Source: Actinomycetota bacterium
GTDB taxonomy: Bacteria; Actinomycetota; Acidimicrobiia; Acidimicrobiales; Ilumatobacteraceae
Direction: 5' to 3'
NCBI GenBank assembly: GCA_009927375.1
Contig: RFNE01000176.1
Coordinates: 1-5,128, forward strand
Length of the DNA: 5,128 nucleotides
Made by a program: the position numbers and the translations under genes. The number at the start of each line of letters is the position of its first letter. Position 1 is the first letter of the stretch. Shown here in pieces: positions 1-5,128 of this stretch. The notes below the pieces were generated by a model that did not search any database, was not told where the DNA came from, and worked only from the letters and a program-made list of their open reading frames with translations.

Positions 1-195
1 TCCGTGATCGATGGCGACGCCGCGACGTGCGTGACCGAGCACCGCGAGACCGACCGTGGTCTTTCCCGACCCCGACTCGCCCACGAGACCGAGCACGCGA
101 CCCGGCTCGACGGTGAGCGTGACCTCATCGACAATGTCGTTACCCGTTGCCGCGACGTTCAGTCGCAGGTTGGTGATCGCAAGACCGTTACTCAC
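1..195 (-). CDS. Peptide/nickel-type ABC transporter ATP-binding protein (DppD/OppD-like), N-terminal part, cut by window edge
   Basis: This is the first 65 codons of an ABC ATPase that would power the permeases encoded just upstream, acting on the cytoplasmic face of the membrane. The protein begins MSNGLAITNLRLNV and reaches a clear Walker A loop, GESGSGKT, at residues 39-46. The preceding segment (VEPGRVLGLVGESGSGKTT) is typical of the DppD/OppD family. The Q-loop, signature motif and Walker B lie beyond the window. The GTG start at 195 is preceded by a full GGAGG Shine-Dalgarno (plus-strand 201-205) with 5-base spacing. The start lies inside the end of the permease gene, overlapping by 8 bases, so translation is probably coupled. 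The visible part does not show whether this is a single-domain DppD-type ATPase or a fused double-ATPase protein. Family assignment is firm; the substrate is unknown. Confidence 0.93.
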   Translation of the reverse strand, partial: MSNGLAITNLRLNVAATGNDIVDEVTLTVEPGRVLGLVGESGSGKTTVGLAVLGHARRGVAIDHG

Positions 196-1063
196 CCTTG
201 CCTCCACGATCGATGCCCGCCGAGACGCGCGAGAGCCCATCACCGATGAGGCCGGTGCCGATGGTGAGGAGTGCGAGTGCCACCGTCGGCAGCACGACGC
301 CCCAGGGTTGCTCGGTCAGCGCCACGCGATTCTCCTGGATCATGAGCCCCCAGTTCGCCGAGTTGGGGTTCGGGGTGAATCCGAGGAATGCGAGCGAGGC
401 GATTCCACCGATGCTGTAGGTGAGGCGCAGGTTGACCTCGACGAGGAGCGACGACGTCACGTTCGGCAATACCTCGGCGAAGATCACTCGCCGACGCGAC
501 TCGCCCAACGCTTCGGCAGCAGCAATGAAGTCACGTTCCACGACCGGCACTGCCGCACCGCGAATGATGCGCGCGATGCGGGGTGTGGTGGAAAGTCCAA
601 CGGTGAAGATGATGAGGAGGTTGCTCGGTCCGAACATCGAAATCACGAGGAGCGACAACAGCACCTGCGGGAACGAGAGAATCACGTCCAAGGTGCGCAT
701 GATGACTTCATCCAGGCGACCCCTGTTGTACGCGGCAATCAAGCCGAGCGTGGTGCCAAGGACGATGCCGATCGTGGTCGCCGCCAGCGCAAGCAACAGG
801 ATCGATCGACCACCGAACAGGAAGCGCGAAAAGACGTCCTGACCGAAGTAGTCGGTACCAAAGACCGTGCCCGGCACGCTCTTCAGGTTCGGCGAGTCGA
901 CGAATTCCGTCGAGCCAAACGGCGCGACGAACGGACCGAGGATCGCGATCGCGGCGATCAGCAACGCGATCGTGAGTCCGACTTGGGTCCGGCGCAACTT
1001 CAGCGCCTGACGCACGAGCGACGGTGGACGCTCGACCGTGACCTGCTCGACGACGGCGCTCAC
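188..1063 (-). CDS. ABC transporter permease, DppC/OppC family
   Basis: This is an inner-membrane permease of 291 residues, normal for the family, and is expected to pair with the DppB-type permease encoded just upstream. A first membrane segment lies at about residues 28-48, within an OppC-type N-terminal region. It is followed by the family motif FGTDYFGQDVFSRFLFGGRS (about 68-87). More hydrophobic segments lie at about 86-108, 133-157, 207-228 and 253-277. The cytoplasmic EAA loop that contacts the ATPase is at about 180-202 (AAAEALGESRRRVIFAEVLP). I chose the GTG at 1063 because it overlaps the upstream stop by 4 bases (GTGA) and has GAGG (plus-strand 1069-1072) 5 bases before it. The frame stays open upstream to 1330, but that stretch is arginine/histidine-rich and simply shadows the preceding gene. 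The substrate cannot be read from the sequence. Confidence 0.95.
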   Translation of the reverse strand: MSAVVEQVTVERPPSLVRQALKLRRTQVGLTIALLIAAIAILGPFVAPFGSTEFVDSPNLKSVPGTVFGTDYFGQDVFSRFLFGGRSILLLALAATTIGIVLGTTLGLIAAYNRGRLDEVIMRTLDVILSFPQVLLSLLVISMFGPSNLLIIFTVGLSTTPRIARIIRGAAVPVVERDFIAAAEALGESRRRVIFAEVLPNVTSSLLVEVNLRLTYSIGGIASLAFLGFTPNPNSANWGLMIQENRVALTEQPWGVVLPTVALALLTIGTGLIGDGLSRVSAGIDRGGKGE

Positions 1064-2025
1064 TTGAGCCTCGTTCGCAGTCGCGGCGTGACGAGCACCG
1101 TGCCGATGTCGGCGAGGAGGTTGGTGACCACGTACACCGTGGCGATGAGCAGCGTGAGGAACTGCACCACCGGCATGTCCCGTGAGCGGACCGCATCGGC
1201 GAGTGCCGTGCCGAGACCCGGATAGTTGAAGAGGCGCTCGACGATGATGACGCCTCCCGCGAGATAGGCGAGGTTGAGCGCGATGACCTGCAAGCTCGGA
1301 CCAATGCCGTTCGGAATCGCGTGGCGCCACAGCACCGTGCGCTCATCCATGCCCTTCAGTCGAGCCATTTCGATGTAGTCGCTCTCCAACACCTCGACCA
1401 TCGCGGCGCGCATCACGCGCGCAACGTATGGGGTGACGGAGATGACGAGCGTGAGGACGGGAAGCGTGAGCCCGGCCATGTCGGACCACGGTGGCTCACC
1501 AGGGGCGAGATACGTGACCGCAGGCAACCACTGCACCACCGTGGTGGCGAACAACACGGTGAGCACGGTGCCGACGACGAATTCGGGAAGCGCGGCGAGG
1601 ATCAACGTCGCCATCGACGACGTGGTGTCGAACTTCTTGTCGCGCTTCAGGGCCGCATACGACCCGATCACGATCGAGATCGGAATCGAACCTGCAGCAG
1701 ACAGGAGCAAGAGGAAGAACGATGCGCCGATGCGAGGACCGACGAGGTCCTTGACTGGCATCATCGTGGCGAACGACTCGCCGAGATCTCCGGTGAACAC
1801 ACCACCCAACCACGAGAAGTACTGCTGGTAGATCGGCTGGTCGAGACCGAACTGCGCACGAAGCGCAGCGAGTGATTCGGGTGTCGCTTCGCGACCGAGC
1901 ATTGCTTCGGCCGGGTCAGACGGCAACGCCTGGGTGATCAAGAAGATCAACAGCGACACGATGAACAGCGTCGCGATCCCCAGTGCGATGCGCTTCACCA
2001 GAAAGCGCGCGATATACCCCTTCAC
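1060..2025 (-). CDS. ABC transporter permease, DppB/OppB family
   Basis: This is a 321-residue inner-membrane permease, the first permease of the cluster and of standard length. Membrane segment 1 is at about residues 12-32. A long external loop follows, with the family signature GDLGES at 79-84. Further hydrophobic stretches lie at about 102-124, 138-163, 185-205, 243-262 and 286-308. The EAA loop for ATPase contact is at about 217-243 (YIEMARLKGMDERTVLWRHA). The motif VERLFNYPGLG at about 262-272 is characteristic of DppB/OppB proteins. The start is GTG at 2025, after a purine-rich GGGGGA only 2 bases away, a rather close and weak ribosome site; there is no better start nearby. The gene lies 81 bases downstream of the binding-protein gene, with a strong hairpin in between. 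Its stop overlaps the next permease by 4 bases. Confidence 0.96.
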   Translation of the reverse strand: MKGYIARFLVKRIALGIATLFIVSLLIFLITQALPSDPAEAMLGREATPESLAALRAQFGLDQPIYQQYFSWLGGVFTGDLGESFATMMPVKDLVGPRIGASFFLLLLSAAGSIPISIVIGSYAALKRDKKFDTTSSMATLILAALPEFVVGTVLTVLFATTVVQWLPAVTYLAPGEPPWSDMAGLTLPVLTLVISVTPYVARVMRAAMVEVLESDYIEMARLKGMDERTVLWRHAIPNGIGPSLQVIALNLAYLAGGVIIVERLFNYPGLGTALADAVRSRDMPVVQFLTLLIATVYVVTNLLADIGTVLVTPRLRTRLK

Positions 2026-2052
2026 AATCCCCCAAACTTCCCTAGTTATGGA

Positions 2053-2080
2053 ACTGCCGCCCGCCGAAGCGGGCGGCAGT
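2053..2080 (-). terminator. Intercistronic 12-bp GC-rich hairpin with C(UUCG)G tetraloop between binding-protein and permease genes
   Basis: Plus-strand 2053-2064 and 2069-2080 are perfect reverse complements (12 bp, 10 of them G-C), separated by a 4-base loop. Read in the direction of transcription (minus strand) the loop is TTCG closed by C-G, the exceptionally stable UUCG tetraloop; on the plus strand it would be CGAA. This argues that the minus-strand RNA is the functional one. The bases after the stem (TCCATAACTAGG) contain no U-tract, so it is not a canonical intrinsic terminator. It may be a partial terminator without a U-tract, or a 3'-end stabiliser protecting the binding-protein message. 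Similar arrangements are known after other ABC binding-protein genes such as malE. The structure is certain; the function is inferred. Confidence 0.7.
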
Positions 2081-2106
2081 CCTCAATGCCTCGGTGTGAA
2101 CGAGTC

Positions 2107-3702
2107 TTAGGCCAGGTACCAGCCCTTGAACCCGTGACCGTAGTAACCCATGTTGAGCTGGCTTGGACCGGTGTCCACGCCCTGCAACTTGGTCGAGTAC
2201 GCATCGGCGAAGTTGTTGAAGAACGGAATGATGTAACCGCCCTTTTCGAACTCCTCCTTCTGCATCTTGGCCACGACGACCTTGCGCTTTTCCTTGTTGT
2301 TGATACCGACGGCCTTTTCGTAGTCGGCGCGGAAGGTGCTGCCTGCCGGCGGCCACTTGAGCTCGGGGTACACGTCCATGGACGCTGCGACCTGCGCGAG
2401 GTAGGCACGTGGCGACCAGTACGTCGTGTAGAAGCCGGTGTTCATGTACTGGCCCTTTGCCGACCAGTAGGTGCCACCGTCGATGACCTTGGCGTCAACG
2501 ACGACAACGCCGTCGGTCTTCTTGGCCATTTCGGCGAACGCCTGGATCATCAGCACGAGACCGCCGGTGTCGTCCGGAGCGGTGAGCTCGACCTTCAGCG
2601 GGTTGGCCTTCGAGTAGCCCGACTTCTTGAGCAACGCCACGGCTGCAGGAATGTCCTGCTCGCGCTGTGGGAAGTTGTTCGCGTTGTAGAACTCGTCGAT
2701 GTAGCCGTAGAGGTCGTTGGCGATCTTGCCGTGACCGTTGAGCACCTGCTTGACCATCTGCTTGCGGTTCACGATGAGACGCAAGGCCTGACGGACGTTG
2801 TTGTCATCGAACGGCTTGATGTCGATGCGCATGCACATCGCCAACCACGCACCAGCCGAGTTCTCGACTGCGGTCAGGTACTTCTTCGACTTGATCGTCT
2901 GCCACTGCTCGAACGGGATGTCGATGGCGGCGTCGATCTGCTTGGCGACGAGCGCGTTGACGAGCGCGGTCTTGTCGGCGAAGTCGATGATCTGGACCTT
3001 GTCGAGGTACTGCTCGGTCTTGTCCCAGTAGCCGTCGAAGCGCGAGTGCGTGCTCTCGCGGCCCGGGGTGTAGCTGTCGAGCTTGTAGGCGCTCGTTCCG
3101 ATCTGGGTCTTGCCGTCGTAGCCCTTCTTGGCGATGGTGTAGGTGTAACCCGCGAGCACCGCGATGAAGTCCACGTTCGGGATCAACAGATTGAACTCGA
3201 CCGTGTTGGCATCGGTTGCCACGACGCTTGCGTTGTTGAGGAACGTGCGCAGCGGCTTACCGGTCGTCTTCTGAGCCGGATCCAACAGACGCTGGAACGA
3301 CGCGACGACGTCAGCTGACGTGAGCGGCGTGCCGTCGTGGAACTTCACGCCCTTGCGGATCTTGACGACGTACTTGGACGGGTTCACCGCCTTTGCCGAC
3401 TCGGCCAAGCCGTGCTTGGTCTGCGGTGCGAACTTGGTGTCGAAGGTCATCAGCGACTCGAACGTCGACAGCGTGCGGGCCTGGTCGGCCTTGGCCACGA
3501 TGTACTGCGCGTCGAAGACGTCGTTAGCGCCACCGACGACGCCGAGCTTCAGCGTGCCGCCCTTCTTCGGTGCGGCAACCTTGGCCGCCGATGCGATACC
3601 TGTCGAGGTACCCATCACGCCGACCGCAACTGCTGCAGCTCCAGCGCCCTTGATGAAACGTCGGCGGGTGAATTCCGCCGAGATCAACTCGTGCTGTTCC
3701 AT
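2107..3702 (-). CDS. ABC transporter substrate-binding protein, family 5 (DppA/OppA type), Tat-exported
   Basis: This is the extracytoplasmic solute-binding protein that delivers ligand to the downstream permeases. It has 531 residues from the ATG at 3702, usual for SBP_bac_5 proteins. An N-terminal twin-arginine signal (TRRRFIKG followed by GAGAAAVAVGVMG) ends near ASA-A. No lipobox cysteine follows, so the protein should be released rather than lipid-anchored. The family signature FHDGTPLTSADVVASFQRLL lies at about 121-140, with further family-like motifs GTSAYKLDSYTPG (about 202-214) and RFDGYW (about 221-226). A GTG two codons upstream (3708) is an alternative start. AGGGGG at plus-strand 3712-3717 sits 9 bases before the ATG but only 3 before the GTG, so I prefer ATG. 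Family 5 ligands include peptides, nickel, opines and sugars; the sequence does not identify which applies here. Confidence 0.96.
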   Translation of the reverse strand: MEQHELISAEFTRRRFIKGAGAAAVAVGVMGTSTGIASAAKVAAPKKGGTLKLGVVGGANDVFDAQYIVAKADQARTLSTFESLMTFDTKFAPQTKHGLAESAKAVNPSKYVVKIRKGVKFHDGTPLTSADVVASFQRLLDPAQKTTGKPLRTFLNNASVVATDANTVEFNLLIPNVDFIAVLAGYTYTIAKKGYDGKTQIGTSAYKLDSYTPGRESTHSRFDGYWDKTEQYLDKVQIIDFADKTALVNALVAKQIDAAIDIPFEQWQTIKSKKYLTAVENSAGAWLAMCMRIDIKPFDDNNVRQALRLIVNRKQMVKQVLNGHGKIANDLYGYIDEFYNANNFPQREQDIPAAVALLKKSGYSKANPLKVELTAPDDTGGLVLMIQAFAEMAKKTDGVVVVDAKVIDGGTYWSAKGQYMNTGFYTTYWSPRAYLAQVAASMDVYPELKWPPAGSTFRADYEKAVGINNKEKRKVVVAKMQKEEFEKGGYIIPFFNNFADAYSTKLQGVDTGPSQLNMGYYGHGFKGWYLA

Positions 3703-3711
3703 GAACACTTA

Positions 3712-3717
3712 CCCCCT
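3712..3717 (-). promoter_or_regulatory. Ribosome binding site deciding the start of the binding-protein gene
   Basis: AGGGGG on the minus strand lies 9 bases before ATG (3702-3700) and 3 bases before GTG (3708-3706). The spacing favours the ATG as the main start, though 9 is at the long end of the usual range. Confidence 0.55.
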
Positions 3718-3726
3718 GAGTAGTCA

Positions 3727-3740
3727 CGGACTGGAGTCCG
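3727..3740. repeat. Short inverted repeat upstream of the binding-protein gene (possible operator or 5' leader hairpin)
   Basis: CGGACT and AGTCCG form a perfect 6-bp inverted repeat around 2 central bases, 10-23 bases upstream of the ribosome site of the binding-protein gene. It could be a regulator half-site pair or a small leader structure. No regulator gene is visible, and such short palindromes arise by chance in GC-rich DNA. Confidence 0.3.
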
Positions 3741-3803
3741 CCACGAGCCCCTCGCTCGCAGGGCAAACGGTAGCACAGGAATTCGGGGTGATTACTAAAG
3801 TGT

Positions 3804-4025
3804 TCAGCCGCGTCGGCGGCGTCCCGAAGGTCCCCCGTCGGCGCTCGGAGCCTTGTTGGTCAAGGGCCCGATGGTGTCCACGATGGACTCGACCGAGGGC
3901 GCCTGACCCCGGGAATACCCCGCGATCGACTCGGCCATCGCCCGCAAGTGCTCAGGACTCGTTCCGCAGCAGCCCCCGATGATGCGGGCGCCGGCATCCA
4001 CGGCAAGCCGTGCGTACTTGGCCAT
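3804..4025 (-). CDS. C-terminal part of the betaine-homocysteine methyltransferase-like gene, separated by a frameshift
   Basis: This is the remainder of the methyltransferase gene, in a different frame from its first part. From the ATG at 4025 it would encode 73 residues beginning MAKYARLAVDAGARIIGG. It carries GGCCG, the paired cysteines that with one earlier cysteine bind the catalytic zinc in BHMT-type enzymes. Homology continues upstream of the ATG (NPEL just before MAKYA), so the real junction lies at about 4032-4035. Restoring one base gives a continuous reading frame over 3804-4795 of 330 residues, a normal family length. On its own this piece cannot be a working enzyme. The ATG overlaps the premature stop of the first part (TGATG), so re-initiation is possible. 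The tail ends in a basic stretch, GRRRRG. Alternatives are a pseudogene, a sequencing error, or translational frameshifting. Confidence 0.8.
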   Translation of the reverse strand: MAKYARLAVDAGARIIGGCCGTSPEHLRAMAESIAGYSRGQAPSVESIVDTIGPLTNKAPSADGGPSGRRRRG

Positions 4026-4038
4026 CAATTCGGGGTTC
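4023..4038 (-). other. Frameshift junction in the methyltransferase gene, with TGATG stop/start overlap
   Basis: On the minus strand the sequence reads GGAACCCCGAATTGATGG. The first frame gives G-T-P-N-stop; the next frame gives N-P-E-L-M-A. Family-like continuity (YSGTP then ELMAKYA) is restored if the C4 run (plus-strand G run 4032-4035) were C5. The premature TGA (4027-4025) shares one base with an ATG (4025-4023). The loss of frame is seen directly; whether it is a real mutation or a read/assembly error cannot be told here. Confidence 0.8.
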
Positions 4039-4795
4039 CCGAGTACGTGATGGTCGTGCCCTCGAACTTCGGGATACCGCAGTTGCCTTTGCACACGATC
4101 GGGTTCGCCGCCCCCGTCATCTCGAGCACGGAGACCAAGATGTCGCTCGCCCCGACGCCGCAATTGGCGCCGATCGCCAAGGGTGCGACCGAGAGATCTG
4201 CGAACTGTGCGGCGAGCGTGTTCGGCGCAAGTCCCATCATCGTGCGACCCGCAGTGTCGAAACTCATCGTGCAGACGTACGGCATGCCCACGCGAATCGC
4301 CGCCTCGGCCGCTGCGCGCATCTCTTCTGGCGCAGACATCGTCTCGATCCAGGCGACGTCAGCGCCGCCCTCCTTCAAACCCTCGATCTGTTCGGCGAAG
4401 GCATCCACTGCCTCGTCGTGTGTGAGAGCACCGAGTGGTTCGAACAACTCCCCCGTCGGTCCGACCGAGCCGGCAACGACGACTGGTCGCGAAGCGGCGT
4501 CCGCCACGCTGCGGGCGAGTTTCGCCGCCCCCGCGGCGAGCTCGTGCACGCGAGCTTGGGCGTTGTGCAACTTCAGGCGATGACGATTACACCCGAAGGT
4601 GTTCGTCAGGATGATGTCGGCGCCGGCGTCGACGAACTGTTGATGGAGACCGATGACGCGCTCCGGATGATCGGTGATCCAGAACTCCGGCGGCTCACCC
4701 GACTCGAGACCAACCTTGAAATAGTTGGTGCCGGTGGCACCATCCGCGAGAAGGGGTCGACCGAGCGCGAGGAGGTCTTGCAGGCTCGTTCGCAC
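4025..4795 (-). CDS. Homocysteine S-methyltransferase, BHMT-like, N-terminal 256 residues ending at a premature stop
   Basis: The intact enzyme would move a methyl group from a donor, probably glycine betaine or a related methylated compound, to homocysteine to make methionine in the cytoplasm. Visible family motifs are DGATGT (18-23), the strand and cysteine region ILTNTFGCNRHRL (62-74), SVGPTG (110-115), WIETMS (149-154) and GANCGVG (209-215). Cys212 in the last is the first zinc ligand. After YSGTP (251-255) the frame ends at N-stop, where relatives continue. The following frame carries on with ELMAKYARLA and the GGCCG cysteines. The whole gene therefore spans 3804-4795, with one base missing from a C run. 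The start is GTG at 4795, 10 bases after the stop of the oxidoreductase gene, with little Shine-Dalgarno character; an in-frame stop just upstream rules out a longer version. Betaine as donor is inferred from the oxidoreductase neighbour; S-methylmethionine or another donor is possible. Confidence 0.88.
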   Translation of the reverse strand: MRTSLQDLLALGRPLLADGATGTNYFKVGLESGEPPEFWITDHPERVIGLHQQFVDAGADIILTNTFGCNRHRLKLHNAQARVHELAAGAAKLARSVADAASRPVVVAGSVGPTGELFEPLGALTHDEAVDAFAEQIEGLKEGGADVAWIETMSAPEEMRAAAEAAIRVGMPYVCTMSFDTAGRTMMGLAPNTLAAQFADLSVAPLAIGANCGVGASDILVSVLEMTGAANPIVCKGNCGIPKFEGTTITYSGTPN

Positions 4796-4805
4796 GATGC
4801 GAACG

Positions 4806-5128
4806 CTAGCCCATCACGTTTCCGGCGGTCACGGCTTCGGAGCGAAGTCGTGAGAATGCACCGAGGTTGATGGCCTTGCCCGTCGCTTCTCCGACGAACT
4901 CGAGTGGCGTCACGTCGTGATCGATGCCCTGTTCCTGGGCTTCGATCAAGATGCGCATGAATTTGCCGACGAGCGGGGCGTTCTTGAACTGGTTGCCACT
5001 CGTGCCGCACGCCATGAAGAAACCGTTCACGCTCGACTTGTCGTACAGCGGAATCCAGTCGTCGGTCACGTCGTACAACGCGCCGATGCCGAGCAACTTG
5101 AGCGGGATACCGAAATCGGGCAAGCGTC
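4806..5128 (-). CDS. FAD-dependent oxidoreductase, DAO family (sarcosine/dimethylglycine dehydrogenase-like), C-terminal part
   Basis: About 106 C-terminal residues are visible; the frame is open to the window edge, so the true start lies outside. A TTG at 5123 could be called as a start but is only an internal leucine codon. The segment GALYDVTDDWIPLYD followed by FFMACGTSGNQFKNAPLVG matches the C-terminal FAD-binding part of DAO-fold enzymes that oxidise N-methyl or amino groups, such as sarcosine oxidase beta subunit and dimethylglycine dehydrogenase. The conserved element is G-x-S-G-x-x-F-K-x-A-P. These enzymes typically demethylate methylated glycines. With a BHMT-like gene 10 bases downstream, a role in stepwise demethylation of betaine derivatives is plausible. 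The N-terminal Rossmann GxGxxG motif is outside the window, and the exact substrate cannot be fixed. Confidence 0.85.
   Translation of the reverse strand, partial: RLPDFGIPLKLLGIGALYDVTDDWIPLYDKSSVNGFFMACGTSGNQFKNAPLVGKFMRILIEAQEQGIDHDVTPLEFVGEATGKAINLGAFSRLRSEAVTAGNVMG

Noticed and set aside
56..1225. Long open frame (389 codons) on the plus strand opposite the DppC-type permease
   Set aside because: The product is highly Arg/Glu/Asp-rich with no family motif, it covers both permease genes antisense, and no ribosome site supports it.
1064..1330. 89-codon upstream extension of the DppC-type permease
   Set aside because: The extension is Arg/His/Gly-rich and overlaps the conserved 3' end of the DppB-type gene. 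The GTG at 1063 has a ribosome site and the usual 4-base overlap.
2086..3318. Long open frame (410 codons) on the plus strand opposite the binding-protein gene
   Set aside because: It is antisense to a clear SBP_bac_5 gene. Its translation is a low-complexity Val/Leu/Asp/Arg-rich mix with no recognisable motif, typical of shadow frames in GC-rich DNA.
3744..3758. 5-bp stem with 5-base loop in the 95-base spacer, considered as a terminator for the methyltransferase gene
   Set aside because: The stem is short and no U-tract follows on the minus strand; it is too weak to call.
3709..3803. Possible sigma-70 promoter (minus-strand TACCGT as a -10) in the spacer
   Set aside because: No recognisable -35 lies at suitable spacing and the -10 matches only a loose TANNNT; it cannot be separated from chance.
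3320..3982. Plus-strand open frame crossing the spacer and the end of the methyltransferase gene
   Set aside because: It runs antisense to two supported genes, has mixed composition without motifs, and has no start-site support.

Overview
The window holds the 3' part of one gene, a frameshifted gene, and four genes of a peptide/nickel-type ABC transporter, all on the minus strand, so transcription runs from base 5128 towards base 1. The DNA is GC-rich, genes abut or overlap tightly, and four of the five visible start sites are GTG (the fifth has GTG and ATG options). The solute-binding protein carries a Tat signal. This suits a high-GC bacterium. An actinobacterium, perhaps an acidimicrobial lineage, is my best guess from the general look of the proteins; no marker gene settles it.

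Region 1 (5128 to 3804) looks like methylated-amine and one-carbon metabolism. It holds the C-terminal end of a DAO-type FAD-dependent oxidoreductase (sarcosine/dimethylglycine dehydrogenase-like). Ten bases later comes a homocysteine S-methyltransferase of the betaine-homocysteine methyltransferase (BHMT) type. As given, this gene is broken by an apparent single-base deletion in a C run (G run on the plus strand) at about 4032-4035. The deletion separates the first zinc-ligand cysteine from the GGCCG cysteine pair. The stop created by the shift overlaps an ATG in the frame of the remaining part (TGATG).

Region 2 (3803 to 3709) is a 95-base spacer with two small inverted repeats and no convincing promoter.

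Region 3 (3708 to 1) is an Opp/Dpp-type transporter operon in the order binding protein, permease 1, permease 2, ATPase (cut by the window edge). The three downstream genes overlap (4 and 8 bases). An 81-base gap separates the binding protein from the first permease and contains a perfect 12-bp GC-rich hairpin. In the transcribed strand the hairpin is capped by a C(UUCG)G tetraloop and has no U-tract. It is well placed to give more binding protein than permease.

Together the genes suggest uptake of a small organic nitrogen compound (peptide, betaine-like or other amine) next to enzymes that would strip and re-use methyl groups. The substrate link rests only on gene neighbourhood. I saw no RNA gene, mobile element, CRISPR array or clearly novel system. 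The points most worth a second look are the methyltransferase frameshift and the intercistronic hairpin.
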